From positions 60,924 through 124,923 of the forward strand of contig NZ_WEGK01000020.1 of the NCBI RefSeq assembly GCF_009604405.1: 64,000 nucleotides of DNA, read 5' to 3'. The position numbers and the translations under genes were made by a program. Source of the stretch: Nocardia macrotermitis (GTDB lineage Bacteria > Actinomycetota > Actinomycetes > Mycobacteriales > Mycobacteriaceae). The notes under the pieces were generated by a model. That model ran no database searches. It was not told the origin of the DNA and was given only the letters and a program-made list of their open reading frames with translations. Shown here one piece after another: positions 34,144 through 42,544 of the stretch (the stretch's first letter is position 1; every line of letters begins with the position of its first letter).

Positions 34144-35172
34144 CTACTTGGCCGGAAGCTCGTTGTGCCCGCCGAAGCCCTTACGCATCGCCGAGAGCAC
34201 CTTGTCCGCGTACAGCGACTCGCCGCGCGAGGAGAAGCGGGCGAACAGCGCCGCGGACAGCACCGGCGCGGGCACGCCCTCGTCGATGGCCGCGGAGATG
34301 GTCCAGCGGCCCTCGCCGGAGTCGGACACCCGGCCGCCGAAGGAGGACAGTTCGGGATCCAGCAGCAGCTGCTGCGCGGTCAGGTCCAGCAGCCAGGACG
34401 CGACGACCGAACCGCGCCGCCACAGCTCGGTGACCTCGGGAACGTCGATGTCGTACTGGTAGTACTCGGGGTTGTCCAGCGGGGTCTCCTCCGCGGAGTG
34501 CGCATCCCCGGCCTGCGCGCCGATGTTCGCCTTGTGCAGGATGTTCATCCCCTCGGCGTACGCGGCCATCGCACCGTATTCGATGCCGTTGTGCACCATC
34601 TTCACGAAGTGGCCCGCACCGGCGGGACCACAGTGCAGGTACCCCTGCTCGGCGCGCGAGGGCTCACCGGTGCGACCCGGGGTGCGCGGGGCGGCCTCCA
34701 CGCCGGGGGCGATGGAGCGGAGCAGCGGCTCGATGTGCGCGACCTGCTCGACCTCGCCGCCGATCATCAGGCAGTAGCCACGCTCGAGACCCCACACGCC
34801 ACCGGAGGTGCCGATGTCCATGTAATGGATTCCCTTGGGGGCCAACGCCTTCGAACGCTTGATGTCCTCGTGGTACCGGCTGTTGCCGCCGTCGATGATG
34901 ATGTCGCCCGGATCCAGCAGCTCGGCGACCTCGTCGATCACCGCGCCGGTCGCGCCCGCCGGGATCATCACCCACACGATGCGCGGGGCCTCGAGCTGCT
35001 CGACGAAGGACTTGTAATCGGTCGCGCCGGTGAACTTGTCACCCAGCTCCTCGGTGAACTCCGCGAGCTGACTCTCGCGGCGGGCGTAACCGACCGCGGT
35101 GTGCCCGTCCTTGACGATCCGGCGCACGATGTTCGCGCCCATCCGGCCGAGGCCGATCATTCCCAGCTGCAT
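34144..35172 (-). CDS. gnd: 6-phosphogluconate dehydrogenase, decarboxylating (short type)
   Basis: 342 aa, the short bacterial form (Gnd2/YqeC type) rather than the 470-aa enzyme. It oxidises 6-phosphogluconate to ribulose 5-phosphate. The dinucleotide motif is MQLGMIGLGRMGANIVRRI. The substrate segment is IIDGGNSRYHEDIKRSKAL with YMDIGTSGGVWGLERGY. The catalytic Lys/His are in GAGHFVKMVHNGIEYG. The start at 35172 gives this N-terminus directly. It is probably a single-gene unit; ribulose 5-phosphate also feeds decaprenyl-phosphoarabinose precursors, which fits the arabinan theme but is not evidence of linkage. Confidence 0.94.
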   Translation of the reverse strand: MQLGMIGLGRMGANIVRRIVKDGHTAVGYARRESQLAEFTEELGDKFTGATDYKSFVEQLEAPRIVWVMIPAGATGAVIDEVAELLDPGDIIIDGGNSRYHEDIKRSKALAPKGIHYMDIGTSGGVWGLERGYCLMIGGEVEQVAHIEPLLRSIAPGVEAAPRTPGRTGEPSRAEQGYLHCGPAGAGHFVKMVHNGIEYGAMAAYAEGMNILHKANIGAQAGDAHSAEETPLDNPEYYQYDIDVPEVTELWRRGSVVASWLLDLTAQQLLLDPELSSFGGRVSDSGEGRWTISAAIDEGVPAPVLSAALFARFSSRGESLYADKVLSAMRKGFGGHNELPAK

Positions 35173-35348
35173 ACCTTCTCCTCGAGTCGTCCGGCGAGCC
35201 CGGGCGGGTCCGAGCTCGGTGGCGGCGCGCCCGTCACGTCCGCGCCGCAGCCTTCTCGATTGTCCACTCTGTCAGGTCCGGAAAATTCTTCAGGTATCGG
35301 CGTACGGAAGGTGTAACACTCCCGGACGAACCCCGATAAACAGATCGG

Positions 35349-35391
35349 CTCCGTGCAGTTGCCAGACCCCCGACCCGGCAACCGCACGGAG
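35349..35391 (-). terminator. stem-loop after the DUF4185 gene
   Basis: 15-bp arms with one mismatch (CTCCGTGCAGTTGCC against GGCAACCGCACGGAG), 11 nt past the DUF4185 stop on the minus strand. No clear U-run follows, so it may be a Rho-assisted or mRNA-stabilising structure. Confidence 0.65.
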
Positions 35392-35401
35392 TCTCTTCAT
35401 G

Positions 35402-36484
35402 TCACAGGGGCGCGCGCATCAGGATGACGTTGTACTGGTTGTGGACGCCGAGGGCGAAGTACAGGGCGTCGCCGGTCTGGTAGGGGAAGAGCATCGGGGC
35501 GTAGGCCGAGGGGAGCGTGCGGGTGTCGACCAGCACCCGGGGCGGGCCCCAGGGACCCTGCGGAGCGGGGGCGGTGCGCATGACGACCGAGTTGAACGGG
35601 TCGGTGGTCACCATGACGTACTGGTGCAGATACTCGTTCCACATCACCGACAGTTCGCCGACGCCGCCGACGATCGGGGCCGCCGCGTTCGGATCCTTCG
35701 GCTTCCAGGACTTGCCGTCCCAGAATTCGTAGGCGTCGTTGTCGGCGATGGCGCCTTCCTTGACCCGCGAGACGAATCCGGGATTGTTGCGGCCGGACGG
35801 GGTGCCGTACTCGTAGACGTAGCCGCCCGACTTCAGGAAGGCGTTCTGCTGGAACTTGTTCCACGGGCCGTCCGACGCGCGCCGGGTCGTGGGCAGCTGC
35901 GCCCAGCTCTGGCCGTCGTCACCGGAGACCGCCAGCGTGGAGAAGTTGGTGTTCCACTTCCCGTCCAACCCCCAGTTGTGCACCGACATCATCCGCATGT
36001 ACTGCACGCCGCCGACCGAGATGCCCGCGGTGGGGATGAAGCTGATCTCGATGCCCGGGATCTTCGGGCTGGGCAGCGGATTGTCGACGAAGCTCGTGTA
36101 ATGGATGCCGTGCGACGGGTCCGCTCCGGCGGGGCTGCGGTACAGCACATTCGAGCGCCAGGCCCAGACGCTGCCCGCCAGCAGGTTCGGCACGCCCAGT
36201 CCGGCGGTGTCGCCGTAGGCACTGATCATGTGCCCGCGCCCGTCGTCCCACATGATGCCCAGATCGGTGCCGAGCACGTTCTGCTGGTCGGTGTGGTTCG
36301 GGCTGGCCATACCCGTCAGCTGGTAGATCGCCTTGGTCGGCCCGGGCAGATTGGGCAGCCCGTTGGTGCCGTTCAGGCCGGGGAAGGGATTGATGTTGTT
36401 GGGGTCAGCTCCGGCCGGGGAAGCCCCGACCGCGAGTACCGCGACCGCCGCACACGCTCCGGCCAATGCGGACAGTCGTTTCAT
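35402..36484 (-). CDS. secreted DUF4185 protein, GH183-type endo-D-arabinanase candidate (paralogue 1)
   Basis: 360 aa with a signal peptide ending in SPAGADP. The DUF4185 beta-propeller is marked by VLGTDLGIMWDDGRGHMISAYGDTAG, YTSFVDNPLPSPKIPGIEISFIPTAG, and ELSVMWNEYLHQYVMVTTDPFNSVVMR. DUF4185 proteins of mycobacteria were reported to be endo-D-arabinanases (family GH183) acting on arabinogalactan and LAM; the Asp residues in the first segment are plausible catalytic residues. It would act outside the cell in arabinan remodelling. A close paralogue lies at 41118-42224. Confidence 0.88.
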   Translation of the reverse strand: MKRLSALAGACAAVAVLAVGASPAGADPNNINPFPGLNGTNGLPNLPGPTKAIYQLTGMASPNHTDQQNVLGTDLGIMWDDGRGHMISAYGDTAGLGVPNLLAGSVWAWRSNVLYRSPAGADPSHGIHYTSFVDNPLPSPKIPGIEISFIPTAGISVGGVQYMRMMSVHNWGLDGKWNTNFSTLAVSGDDGQSWAQLPTTRRASDGPWNKFQQNAFLKSGGYVYEYGTPSGRNNPGFVSRVKEGAIADNDAYEFWDGKSWKPKDPNAAAPIVGGVGELSVMWNEYLHQYVMVTTDPFNSVVMRTAPAPQGPWGPPRVLVDTRTLPSAYAPMLFPYQTGDALYFALGVHNQYNVILMRAPL

Positions 36485-36805
36485 AGTCTGTTCCCTTCCA
36501 TGAGTGACGCCGAGGGTATTGTGCCGGGTTTGTGACACGGATGTGGGAGTTGCGTCACGCAACATCGATCACATCGGCTTTGCCGGGCCTGCCTGTTACT
36601 CGATCGTGATGCTGTGTCATTGGCCTCCGCTTCGCTCCGGCGGTTCGCGGCCCCCTGAGGCTCACCGCTGAGCCCCGTGTCGGGCAGTCGTTCCTCGCAC
36701 CCGCCACGCGTCTCATCGGCGAGCCGGGCCGCGAACTCTGGGTTTCGACCGTCGCTCGCGAACGCGCGACCATGCTGCGGAACGCAATCGTTCCGCAATA
36801 TAGCA
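36485..36805. other. intergenic region upstream of DUF4185 paralogue 1
   Basis: 321 bases between the DUF4185 start and the fadE5 terminator. It should contain the DUF4185 promoter. Short ORFs on both strands look non-coding; no repeat or RNA gene was seen. Confidence 0.5.
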
Positions 36806-36845
36806 AACGCCCCGCGACCGGAGGTGAATCCGATCGCGGGGCGTT
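36806..36845 (-). terminator. intrinsic terminator after fadE5
   Basis: 12-bp GC-rich arms (AACGCCCCGCGA and TCGCGGGGCGTT) with a 16-nt loop, 21 nt beyond the fadE5 stop on the minus strand and followed there by a short T-rich stretch. Confidence 0.8.
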
Positions 36846-36866
36846 CGAGCTATTCGACGCAGCAGG

Positions 36867-38693
36867 TCAGAAGGCTGCTTCGGCCAGCTCCATGATGTCG
36901 TTGTCCAGATTGGCCAAGACGTTGCGGGTGGCGGTCAGTTCGGGCAGCACATTGCGGGCGAAGAACTGGGCGGTCGCGATCTTGCCCTGGTAGAACGCCT
37001 CGGTCGAGCCGTTGTCCAGCGCCTTGATGGCGATCTCGGCCTGCGACAGCAGCTGCCAGCCGACCAGCAGGTCGCCGACGGCCATCAGGAACCGCACCGA
37101 ACCCAGGCCCACCTTGTACAGCTCCTTGGTGTCCTCCTGCGCGCCCATCAGGTGCCCGGTCAGCGTCGCGGCCATGCCCTGCACGTCCTCGAGGGCGGTG
37201 GCGAGCAGTTTGCGCTCGGCCTTGAGCCGGCCGTTGCCGCCCTCACGCTCCAGGAACTTGCTGATCTGGCCGGCCACGTGCGCCAGCGCCACACCGCGGT
37301 CGCGGGCGATCTTGCGGAAGAAGAAGTCCTGCGCCTGGATCGCGGTGGTGCCCTCGTACAGCGAGTCGATTTTCGCGTCGCGGATGTACTGCTCGATCGG
37401 GTAGTCCTGCAGGAAGCCCGAACCACCGAAGGTCTGCAACGAATCGGTCAGGTACTGGTAGGCCCGCTCGGAGCCGACGCCCTTGACGATCGGCAGCAGC
37501 AGGTCGTTGACGCGGGCGGCCAGATCGGCGTCCGCACCGGAGACCAGTTCGGCGATGTCGGCGTTCTGGTGCGCGGCGGTGTAGAGGTAGACCGCGCGCA
37601 GGCCCTCGGCGTACGCCTTCTGCATCATCAGCGCGCGACGCACGTCGGGGTGGTGGGTGATGGTGACGCGCGGGGCGGCCTTGTCGGTCATCTGGGTCAG
37701 ATCCGCGCCCTGCACGCGGGTCTTGGCGTACTCCAGCGCGTTCAGGTAGCCGGTCGACAACGTGGCAATCGCCTTGGTGCCCACCATCATTCGCGCGTTC
37801 TCGATGACGTCGAACATCTGTGCGATGCCGTTGTGCACCTCGCCGACGAGCCAGCCCTTGGCCGGGACGCCGTGGCCGCCGAAGGTGACCTCACAGGTGG
37901 CCGAGACCTTCAGGCCCATCTTGTGCTCGACGCCGGTGACGAAGACGCCGTTGCGCTCGCCGAGCTCGCCGGTCTCGTGGTCGAAGTGGAACTTGGGTAC
38001 GAAGAACAGCGACAGACCCTTGGTGCCCGGGCCGGCGCCCTCGGGACGCGCCAGCACCAGGTGCACGGTGTTCTCGAACAGGTCGTCGGCATCGCCCGAG
38101 GTGATGAAGCGCTTGACACCCTCGATGTGCCAGGTGCCGTCCTCCTGCTGGATCGCCTTGGTGCGGCCCGCGCCGACGTCGGAGCCGGCGTCGGGCTCGG
38201 TCAGCACCATGGTGGCGCCCCAGTCGCGGTCGACCGCGATCTTGGCCCACTTCTTCTGCTCTTCGGTGCCGTTGGCGTGGAAGATGGCGTTGAAGCCGGG
38301 ACCGGCGGCGTACATGTACGCGGCGGGCTGCGCGCCGAGGATCAGTTCGGAGATCGCCCAGTGGATCGAGCGCGGTACGCCCAGGCCGCCCAGCTCCTCG
38401 GGCAGGCCGAGCTTCTCCCAGCCGCCCTCCTGCATCGCGCGGAAGGACTTCTTGAAGGATTCGGGGATCGCCACGGTGTGGGTCTCGGGGTCGAAGACCG
38501 GCGGGTTGCGGTCGGCGTCGGCGAAGGATTCACCCAGCGGGCCCTCGGCCAGCCGGCGTACCTCGCGCAGCATCTCCTTGACGGTGTCGGCGTCCAGATC
38601 GCCGTACGCGCCGCTGTCGAGGATCGAACCGAGGCCGAGCACCTCGAAGAGGTTGAACTCCAGGTCGCGGACGTTGCTCTTGTAGTGACCCAT
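36867..38693 (-). CDS. fadE5: acyl-CoA dehydrogenase FadE5
   Basis: A 608-aa flavoprotein (FadE5, Rv0244c, is about 610 aa) that introduces the alpha-beta double bond in acyl-CoA substrates of broad chain length. The extended N-terminal region and the AcadM-type segments are visible: GATMVLTEPDAGSDVGAGRTKA, HIEGVKRFITSGDAD, then the catalytic Glu in KIDSLYEGTTAIQAQDF. A C-terminal domain of about 130 residues follows, typical of long ACADs. ATG 38693 gives the conserved MGHYKSNVRDLEFNLFE N-terminus. Operator-like inverted repeats lie 95-140 bp upstream. It is away from fadA2 here, although the two adjoin in mycobacteria. Confidence 0.95.
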   Translation of the reverse strand: MGHYKSNVRDLEFNLFEVLGLGSILDSGAYGDLDADTVKEMLREVRRLAEGPLGESFADADRNPPVFDPETHTVAIPESFKKSFRAMQEGGWEKLGLPEELGGLGVPRSIHWAISELILGAQPAAYMYAAGPGFNAIFHANGTEEQKKWAKIAVDRDWGATMVLTEPDAGSDVGAGRTKAIQQEDGTWHIEGVKRFITSGDADDLFENTVHLVLARPEGAGPGTKGLSLFFVPKFHFDHETGELGERNGVFVTGVEHKMGLKVSATCEVTFGGHGVPAKGWLVGEVHNGIAQMFDVIENARMMVGTKAIATLSTGYLNALEYAKTRVQGADLTQMTDKAAPRVTITHHPDVRRALMMQKAYAEGLRAVYLYTAAHQNADIAELVSGADADLAARVNDLLLPIVKGVGSERAYQYLTDSLQTFGGSGFLQDYPIEQYIRDAKIDSLYEGTTAIQAQDFFFRKIARDRGVALAHVAGQISKFLEREGGNGRLKAERKLLATALEDVQGMAATLTGHLMGAQEDTKELYKVGLGSVRFLMAVGDLLVGWQLLSQAEIAIKALDNGSTEAFYQGKIATAQFFARNVLPELTATRNVLANLDNDIMELAEAAF

Positions 38694-38787
38694 CTGTCTA
38701 CTCACTCTCCATCGAGTTTGGTGCGGTCGGACGTAGCCCGTTCCCGCCCGCGGTCTCCGCCGGGTAGCCGGTCGCCTTCGCCGTCCA

Positions 38788-38829
38788 CTACTCGCGGGTA
38801 ACTTACAGCGTATATTACTCGCGGGTAAT
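38788..38829. promoter_or_regulatory. double TetR-type operator upstream of fadE5
   Basis: CTACTCGCGGGTAA (38788-38801) and ATTACTCGCGGGTAAT (38814-38829) form two direct copies of one inverted repeat, 26 bp apart, with GTAACTTAC between. The arms match the TTAC-N6-GTAA of the fabG4/fadA2 and tetR sites. Confidence 0.7.
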
Positions 38830-38905
38830 CCGCCGTCAAAGGGATGACCGGGCAGTGTGATGCGATGAACAAATCGCTGCTGAGGTCGGGTGCGCCCACT
38901 TCGGG

Positions 38906-39230
38906 GCGGTGACCGGCCGGACGTTGCCCCGGATTCACAGGGGCGATGGGTTCGCCGTCTCGGGGGCGACGGGCCGGATGCTGCTCGGGATTCCCAGAGG
39001 TCGATGAGTTCGTTGTCGTGGCGGTGACGGGCCCTACGCTGCTCGGGATACCCAGGGGCGACGGGTTCGGCGTCATGGAGGTGACAGTCCGGATGCTGTG
39101 CCTGGGTTTCCGGAGTGACGGGCCGGATGTTGCGCCCGAATTTCCAGGGGAATGGGTTCGTCGTCGTGGCGGTGACAGGCGGGATGCTGCGTGGTTGTGG
39201 TGGTGACAGACGGGGACGTTGCGGTCGGTC
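38906..39230. repeat. degenerate minisatellite with a unit of about 57 bp
   Basis: Five to six diverged units, each reading roughly GGTGACGGGCCGGATGCTGC, then a CGGGATTCCCAGGGGCGATG-like part and a GGTTCGTCGTCGTGG-like end; the fourth and last units are shortened. It fills the gap between the fadE5 promoter and the next plus-strand gene. The unit length is a multiple of three, so long open frames run through it on both strands, but composition and context argue against coding. Confidence 0.8.
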
Positions 39231-39405
39231 GCGATGCGGTCCGCAGCGGTTCCGGTGGTGACGGGATATCGCCGAGGGGTGGCGTGCGACGTCGGTGATC
39301 TGCGGATACCGCGCGATTCGGTGGCTCGGGCGGGCCGTTACTGTCGTTCGGAGGCGACCGGGTGGTGCTCGCGTGGGGCCCGGGGCGCGGCAGTGTGGCG
39401 TGGCG

Positions 39406-40029
39406 ATGGAGAGGCGGCGGATCGTGCTGATCGAGACGGAGGCGGGGGCTGCGGAGGTCGAGTTGGACAAGCCGCGGTCGCCGAAATTCCTGTTGGTGTT
39501 GACGCACGGGTCCGGGGGCGGGGTCGAGGCGAGGGATCTGCTGGCGGTGCGGGACTGTGCGGTCGGGTTGGGTGGGGCGGTGGCGCGGGTGGTGCAGCCG
39601 TATCGGGTGGCGGGGCGGCGCGCGCCGGGGTCGGTGATCAAGCAGGATGCGGCGTGGCTGGAAATCGTTGCGGCACTGCGGAAGAAGGTGCGGTCGGGGC
39701 CGTTGGTCCAGGGTGGTCGGAGCAACGGGGCTCGGGTGGTGTGCCGGACGGCTGTGGAGGTGGGGGCGAAAGGTGTGCTGGCGCTGTCGTTTCCGCTGCA
39801 TCCGCCCGGGAAGCCGGAGAAGACGCGACGGGAGGAGTTGCTCGCGGCGTCGCGGTCGGTCGACGTCGTGGTCGTCAACGGGGCGCGGGATCCGTTCGGG
39901 ATTCCTGATCCGGCCGACGTCGCCGAGCTGACAGTCGTTCCGGGACAACCACATTCGTTCACCAAGGGTTTCGATGTGATAAGCGGTGCGGTCGAACCCT
40001 GGTTGCGCCGCTGGGCCGAACTCGGCTGA
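39406..40029 (+). CDS. alpha/beta hydrolase, KANL3/Tex30-like family
   Basis: 207 aa. Motifs are LLVLTHGSGGG (oxyanion region), the nucleophile elbow LVQGGRSNGARVVC, VVVVNGARDPFGIPD with the acid residue, and the C-terminal GQPHSFTKGF with the catalytic His. These mark the Tex30/KANL3-type dienelactone hydrolase relatives, a small cytosolic group without a defined substrate. ATG 39406 was used; GTG 39424 with an upstream purine-rich stretch is an alternative. The preceding minisatellite and the repeats after it isolate the gene. Confidence 0.85.
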   Translation: MERRRIVLIETEAGAAEVELDKPRSPKFLLVLTHGSGGGVEARDLLAVRDCAVGLGGAVARVVQPYRVAGRRAPGSVIKQDAAWLEIVAALRKKVRSGPLVQGGRSNGARVVCRTAVEVGAKGVLALSFPLHPPGKPEKTRREELLAASRSVDVVVVNGARDPFGIPDPADVAELTVVPGQPHSFTKGFDVISGAVEPWLRRWAELG

Positions 40030-40119
40030 GCGTGCCCGTTGCGGATTCGCATTTCCGCCGCGTCGCGAAAGTCATTGTCGCTGAGGTGATTTCCCGTAGC
40101 GTTGTCCGCCTCGCTGGAA

Positions 40120-40227
40120 TCGATGAGCACCGGTGGCTCGATGAGCACCGGTGGCTCGATGAGCACCGTTGGCTCGATGTGTGCAGGCGGGTCGATGTGT
40201 GCGGGCGGGTCGATGTGTGCGGGCGGG
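40120..40227. repeat. 18-bp composite tandem repeat, 3 + 3 units
   Basis: Three copies of TCGATGAGCACCGGTGGC are followed without a gap by three copies of TCGATGTGTGCGGGCGGG (one variant base in two of the units). Both unit types begin TCGATG. It lies between two convergent genes. On one strand it could encode a six-residue repeat after a GTG at 40032, but no ribosome site or family supports that. Confidence 0.95.
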
Positions 40228-40272
40228 TAGAAGGTGGCCGATACGTGCGCGCGCTCCGATAGGGGCCGCACC

Positions 40273-40962
40273 TCAGCCGTTCGTCGCTTGTTCCTCCAGA
40301 TCGGAAACGATCTTGGTGGCCACGACCAGGGCGTCGATTGCGTCGCGGCCCTCGGTTTCGCGCAGGACGCGGTCGGTGATCCGGATGCGGATGTCGGGCG
40401 CGGAGCTCAGGTCGGTGACCACGTCGTCGGGGGTGAACAGGATCGACGGGTCCTGGGGCCCGCCGAAACCGTCGGTGAGGTTGGTGGTGTCGTGGCCGAG
40501 GACCAGCAGCGTGCCGCCGGGGGAGAGCAGTTCGGCGGCGCGGATCAGCATCGCGCGGCGCTGGTCGGCGGGCAGATGCAGGAAGACGCTCAGGACCAGC
40601 TCGAACGGCCCGGGGATGGCGGCGGCCGGATCGGTGACGTCGGCGCACTGCCAGTCGATCCGGCCGCGCACCGAACGCGACAGCCGCGCCGCCACCGTCC
40701 GGCCCTTATCGATTCCGACCTGCGAGAAGTCCACCGCCCGGACCCGCCACCCGTGCGTGGCCAGCCACAGCGTGTTGCGCCCCTCCCCGCACGCCAGATC
40801 CAGCGCGCGGGGCAGGTCCGGCACCGGTTCCCCGGGTGCGTCCGGCTGCAACACCACCCGCCGCTCGAGGCCGTACACGTGCTCGACCACGGTGGCGTTC
40901 GGCGGTGCGCCCCACACCAACTCGCCCTGCGTGTACCGGGCATCCCAATCGGCCGCGTCCAT
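40273..40962 (-). CDS. class I SAM methyltransferase, TehB/thiopurine-like
   Basis: 229 aa. The opening DWDARYTQGELVWGAPPNATV is typical of the small-molecule methyltransferase group that includes TehB-like and thiopurine-type enzymes. Motif I is ALDLACGEGRNTLWLATHGWRVRAVDFSQVGI. The FELVLSVFLHLPADQRRAML and LSPGGTLLVLGHD segments follow. ATG 40962 gives a full-length domain; the longer frame upstream is antisense to DUF4185 paralogue 2. It could detoxify oxyanions, thiols or other small molecules. No partner gene is evident. Confidence 0.9.
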   Translation of the reverse strand: MDAADWDARYTQGELVWGAPPNATVVEHVYGLERRVVLQPDAPGEPVPDLPRALDLACGEGRNTLWLATHGWRVRAVDFSQVGIDKGRTVAARLSRSVRGRIDWQCADVTDPAAAIPGPFELVLSVFLHLPADQRRAMLIRAAELLSPGGTLLVLGHDTTNLTDGFGGPQDPSILFTPDDVVTDLSSAPDIRIRITDRVLRETEGRDAIDALVVATKIVSDLEEQATNG

Positions 40963-41117
40963 GAGCGTATTCTTCCGCCCCACGCCGCCCGGGTGCCGCT
41001 CACCCCCGGCAACGCCGACCGGGGTGTCCGGGCCCGCCGACCTTCGATCACGTCGGCTGGCAGACGCGAGCCGGGGCGATTCGGTAGAAGTGAAGCCACG
41101 GCCGACGCCGCGACCGT

Positions 41118-42224
41118 TCACAGCCGGGTGCGCATCAGGACCACGTTGTACTGGCTGTGGATCGTGGTGAGGAAGTACAGGTCGCGGCCGGTCTGATACG
41201 GGAAGATCGACGGGGCGTAGGCGCTGGGTAGCTCGCGGGCGTCGATCAGCACCTCCGGCGCGCTCCACGGACCCTGCGGCGCGGACGCGCGACGCATCAC
41301 GACGGAGTTGAACGGATCGGTCGTCAGCATCACGTACTGCCCGAGGTACTGATTCCACATCACCGACAACTCGCCGACCCCGCCCGCGATGGGCGCCGCG
41401 GCATTCGGATCACTGCGCCGCCAGCCGCCGCCGTCCCAGTATTCGTACGCGCCGAGATGCTGAATATCGCGCTCGGCCACCCGGGCCACATAGGCGGCGT
41501 GATTGCGTCCCGACGCGGTGCCGTACTCGTAGACGTAGCCGCCGGATTTGGTGAACGCGTTCATTTGGAATTTGGCGTTCCCACCGGAATTGGGCCGCCG
41601 GGTGAAGCCCAGATCCGCCCAGGTCTCACCATTGTCCGCCGACGCGCCCAATCCGGAATAGTTGGTCGTCCACTGCCCGTCGGCGTCCCAGCTGCGCACC
41701 GACATCAGGCTCATGTATTGCACCCCGCCGACTTCGATGCCCGCGGTCGGGATTCGGCTGATCTCGAGGAACGGGATCTTCGGGCTGGGAATCAGATCGC
41801 GGGCCTGACCCAGGCCGTCGCGCACGACGCTGTCGTAATAGATGCCGTTGGCCGGATCGTGGGTGTGACTGCGCACCAGGATATTGCTGCGCCACGCCCA
41901 GGTGCTGCCGACCAGCAGGTTCGGCAGGCCGAGTCCGGCCGAATCGCCGAACGCGGTGAGCATCTGGCCGCGGCCGTTGTCCCACATGATGCCCAGATCG
42001 GTGCCCAGTACGTTGTAATTCTGGGTGCTGTTCGGACTCATCATGCCGGTGACCTGGAAAACAGCCCGGCTGCGGCCGACCAGATGCGGCAGGCCGCTGG
42101 TGCCGTTCAACACCGGAATCGGGTTGATGGCGTTGGGATTCGCCTGTGCGGGCGCGGTGACGGTCAACATCGCCGCCGCGCTCGCTGCTATCGCGGACAG
42201 CATGATCGATACTGCTTTGGACAA
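41118..42224 (-). CDS. secreted DUF4185 protein, GH183-type endo-D-arabinanase candidate (paralogue 2)
   Basis: 368 aa; about two thirds of the residues appear the same as in paralogue 1 by eye. A signal peptide (VSIMLSAIAASAAAMLTVTA, ending APAQA) precedes the DUF4185 propeller: VLGTDLGIMWDNGRGQMLTAFGDSAG, FLEISRIPTAGIEVGG and ELSVMWNQYLGQYVMLTTDPFNSVVMR. TTG 42224 with GGAAGG upstream was chosen; ATG 42203 would shorten the signal peptide. It would act on arabinan outside the membrane. An 8-residue insert (GLGQARDL) separates it from paralogue 1. Confidence 0.87.
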   Translation of the reverse strand: MSKAVSIMLSAIAASAAAMLTVTAPAQANPNAINPIPVLNGTSGLPHLVGRSRAVFQVTGMMSPNSTQNYNVLGTDLGIMWDNGRGQMLTAFGDSAGLGLPNLLVGSTWAWRSNILVRSHTHDPANGIYYDSVVRDGLGQARDLIPSPKIPFLEISRIPTAGIEVGGVQYMSLMSVRSWDADGQWTTNYSGLGASADNGETWADLGFTRRPNSGGNAKFQMNAFTKSGGYVYEYGTASGRNHAAYVARVAERDIQHLGAYEYWDGGGWRRSDPNAAAPIAGGVGELSVMWNQYLGQYVMLTTDPFNSVVMRRASAPQGPWSAPEVLIDARELPSAYAPSIFPYQTGRDLYFLTTIHSQYNVVLMRTRL

Positions 42225-42544
42225 CGTGGATCGGCCTTCCCGAGTCGCGTCGAGACGGGCGGCCGAAACCGGTGGAGACTCTGGCGGCCACACGATCATC
42301 GACTGGTTGGCAAAATGTGAAATACAAACTGCGCACATTCGGCACGGGTGCAGCACCCCGGTGACGGGGGTACCGCATATTCGCAAAAATACAGCCGGAC
42401 GCAGATTACCTGCGAAAACGTGCTCGGCGAAGTATTGCGGCGGCTGAGTCGCGCGTGCGATACCGAATATGTATCACCGCGCGGCGTGGTGGGATCGGCC
42501 GAACAAATGCTCGGTCGCGAGGTGCGGTCGGTGCCCTGCCGGGC
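42225..42544. other. intergenic region upstream of DUF4185 paralogue 2
   Basis: 320 bases between the DUF4185 start and the stop of the next minus-strand gene. The 42280-42480 part is AT-richer and probably holds the DUF4185 promoter. No supported gene, repeat or RNA was found. Confidence 0.5.

Noticed and set aside
38906..39230. Possible CRISPR array or coding repeat
   Set aside because: Repeats are degenerate and contiguous, without spacers; no family of 19-residue repeats is evident.
40032..40262. A 76-residue plus-strand ORF with six-residue repeats
   Set aside because: It consists mostly of the 18-bp tandem repeat, has no ribosome site of note and no recognisable domain; both strands stay open over the repeat.
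36867..40271. A 1134-residue minus-strand frame extending FadE5 upstream
   Set aside because: FadE5 is complete from ATG 38693. The extension crosses the operators and the 57-bp and 18-bp tandem repeats, whose lengths are multiples of three and keep the frame open without coding.
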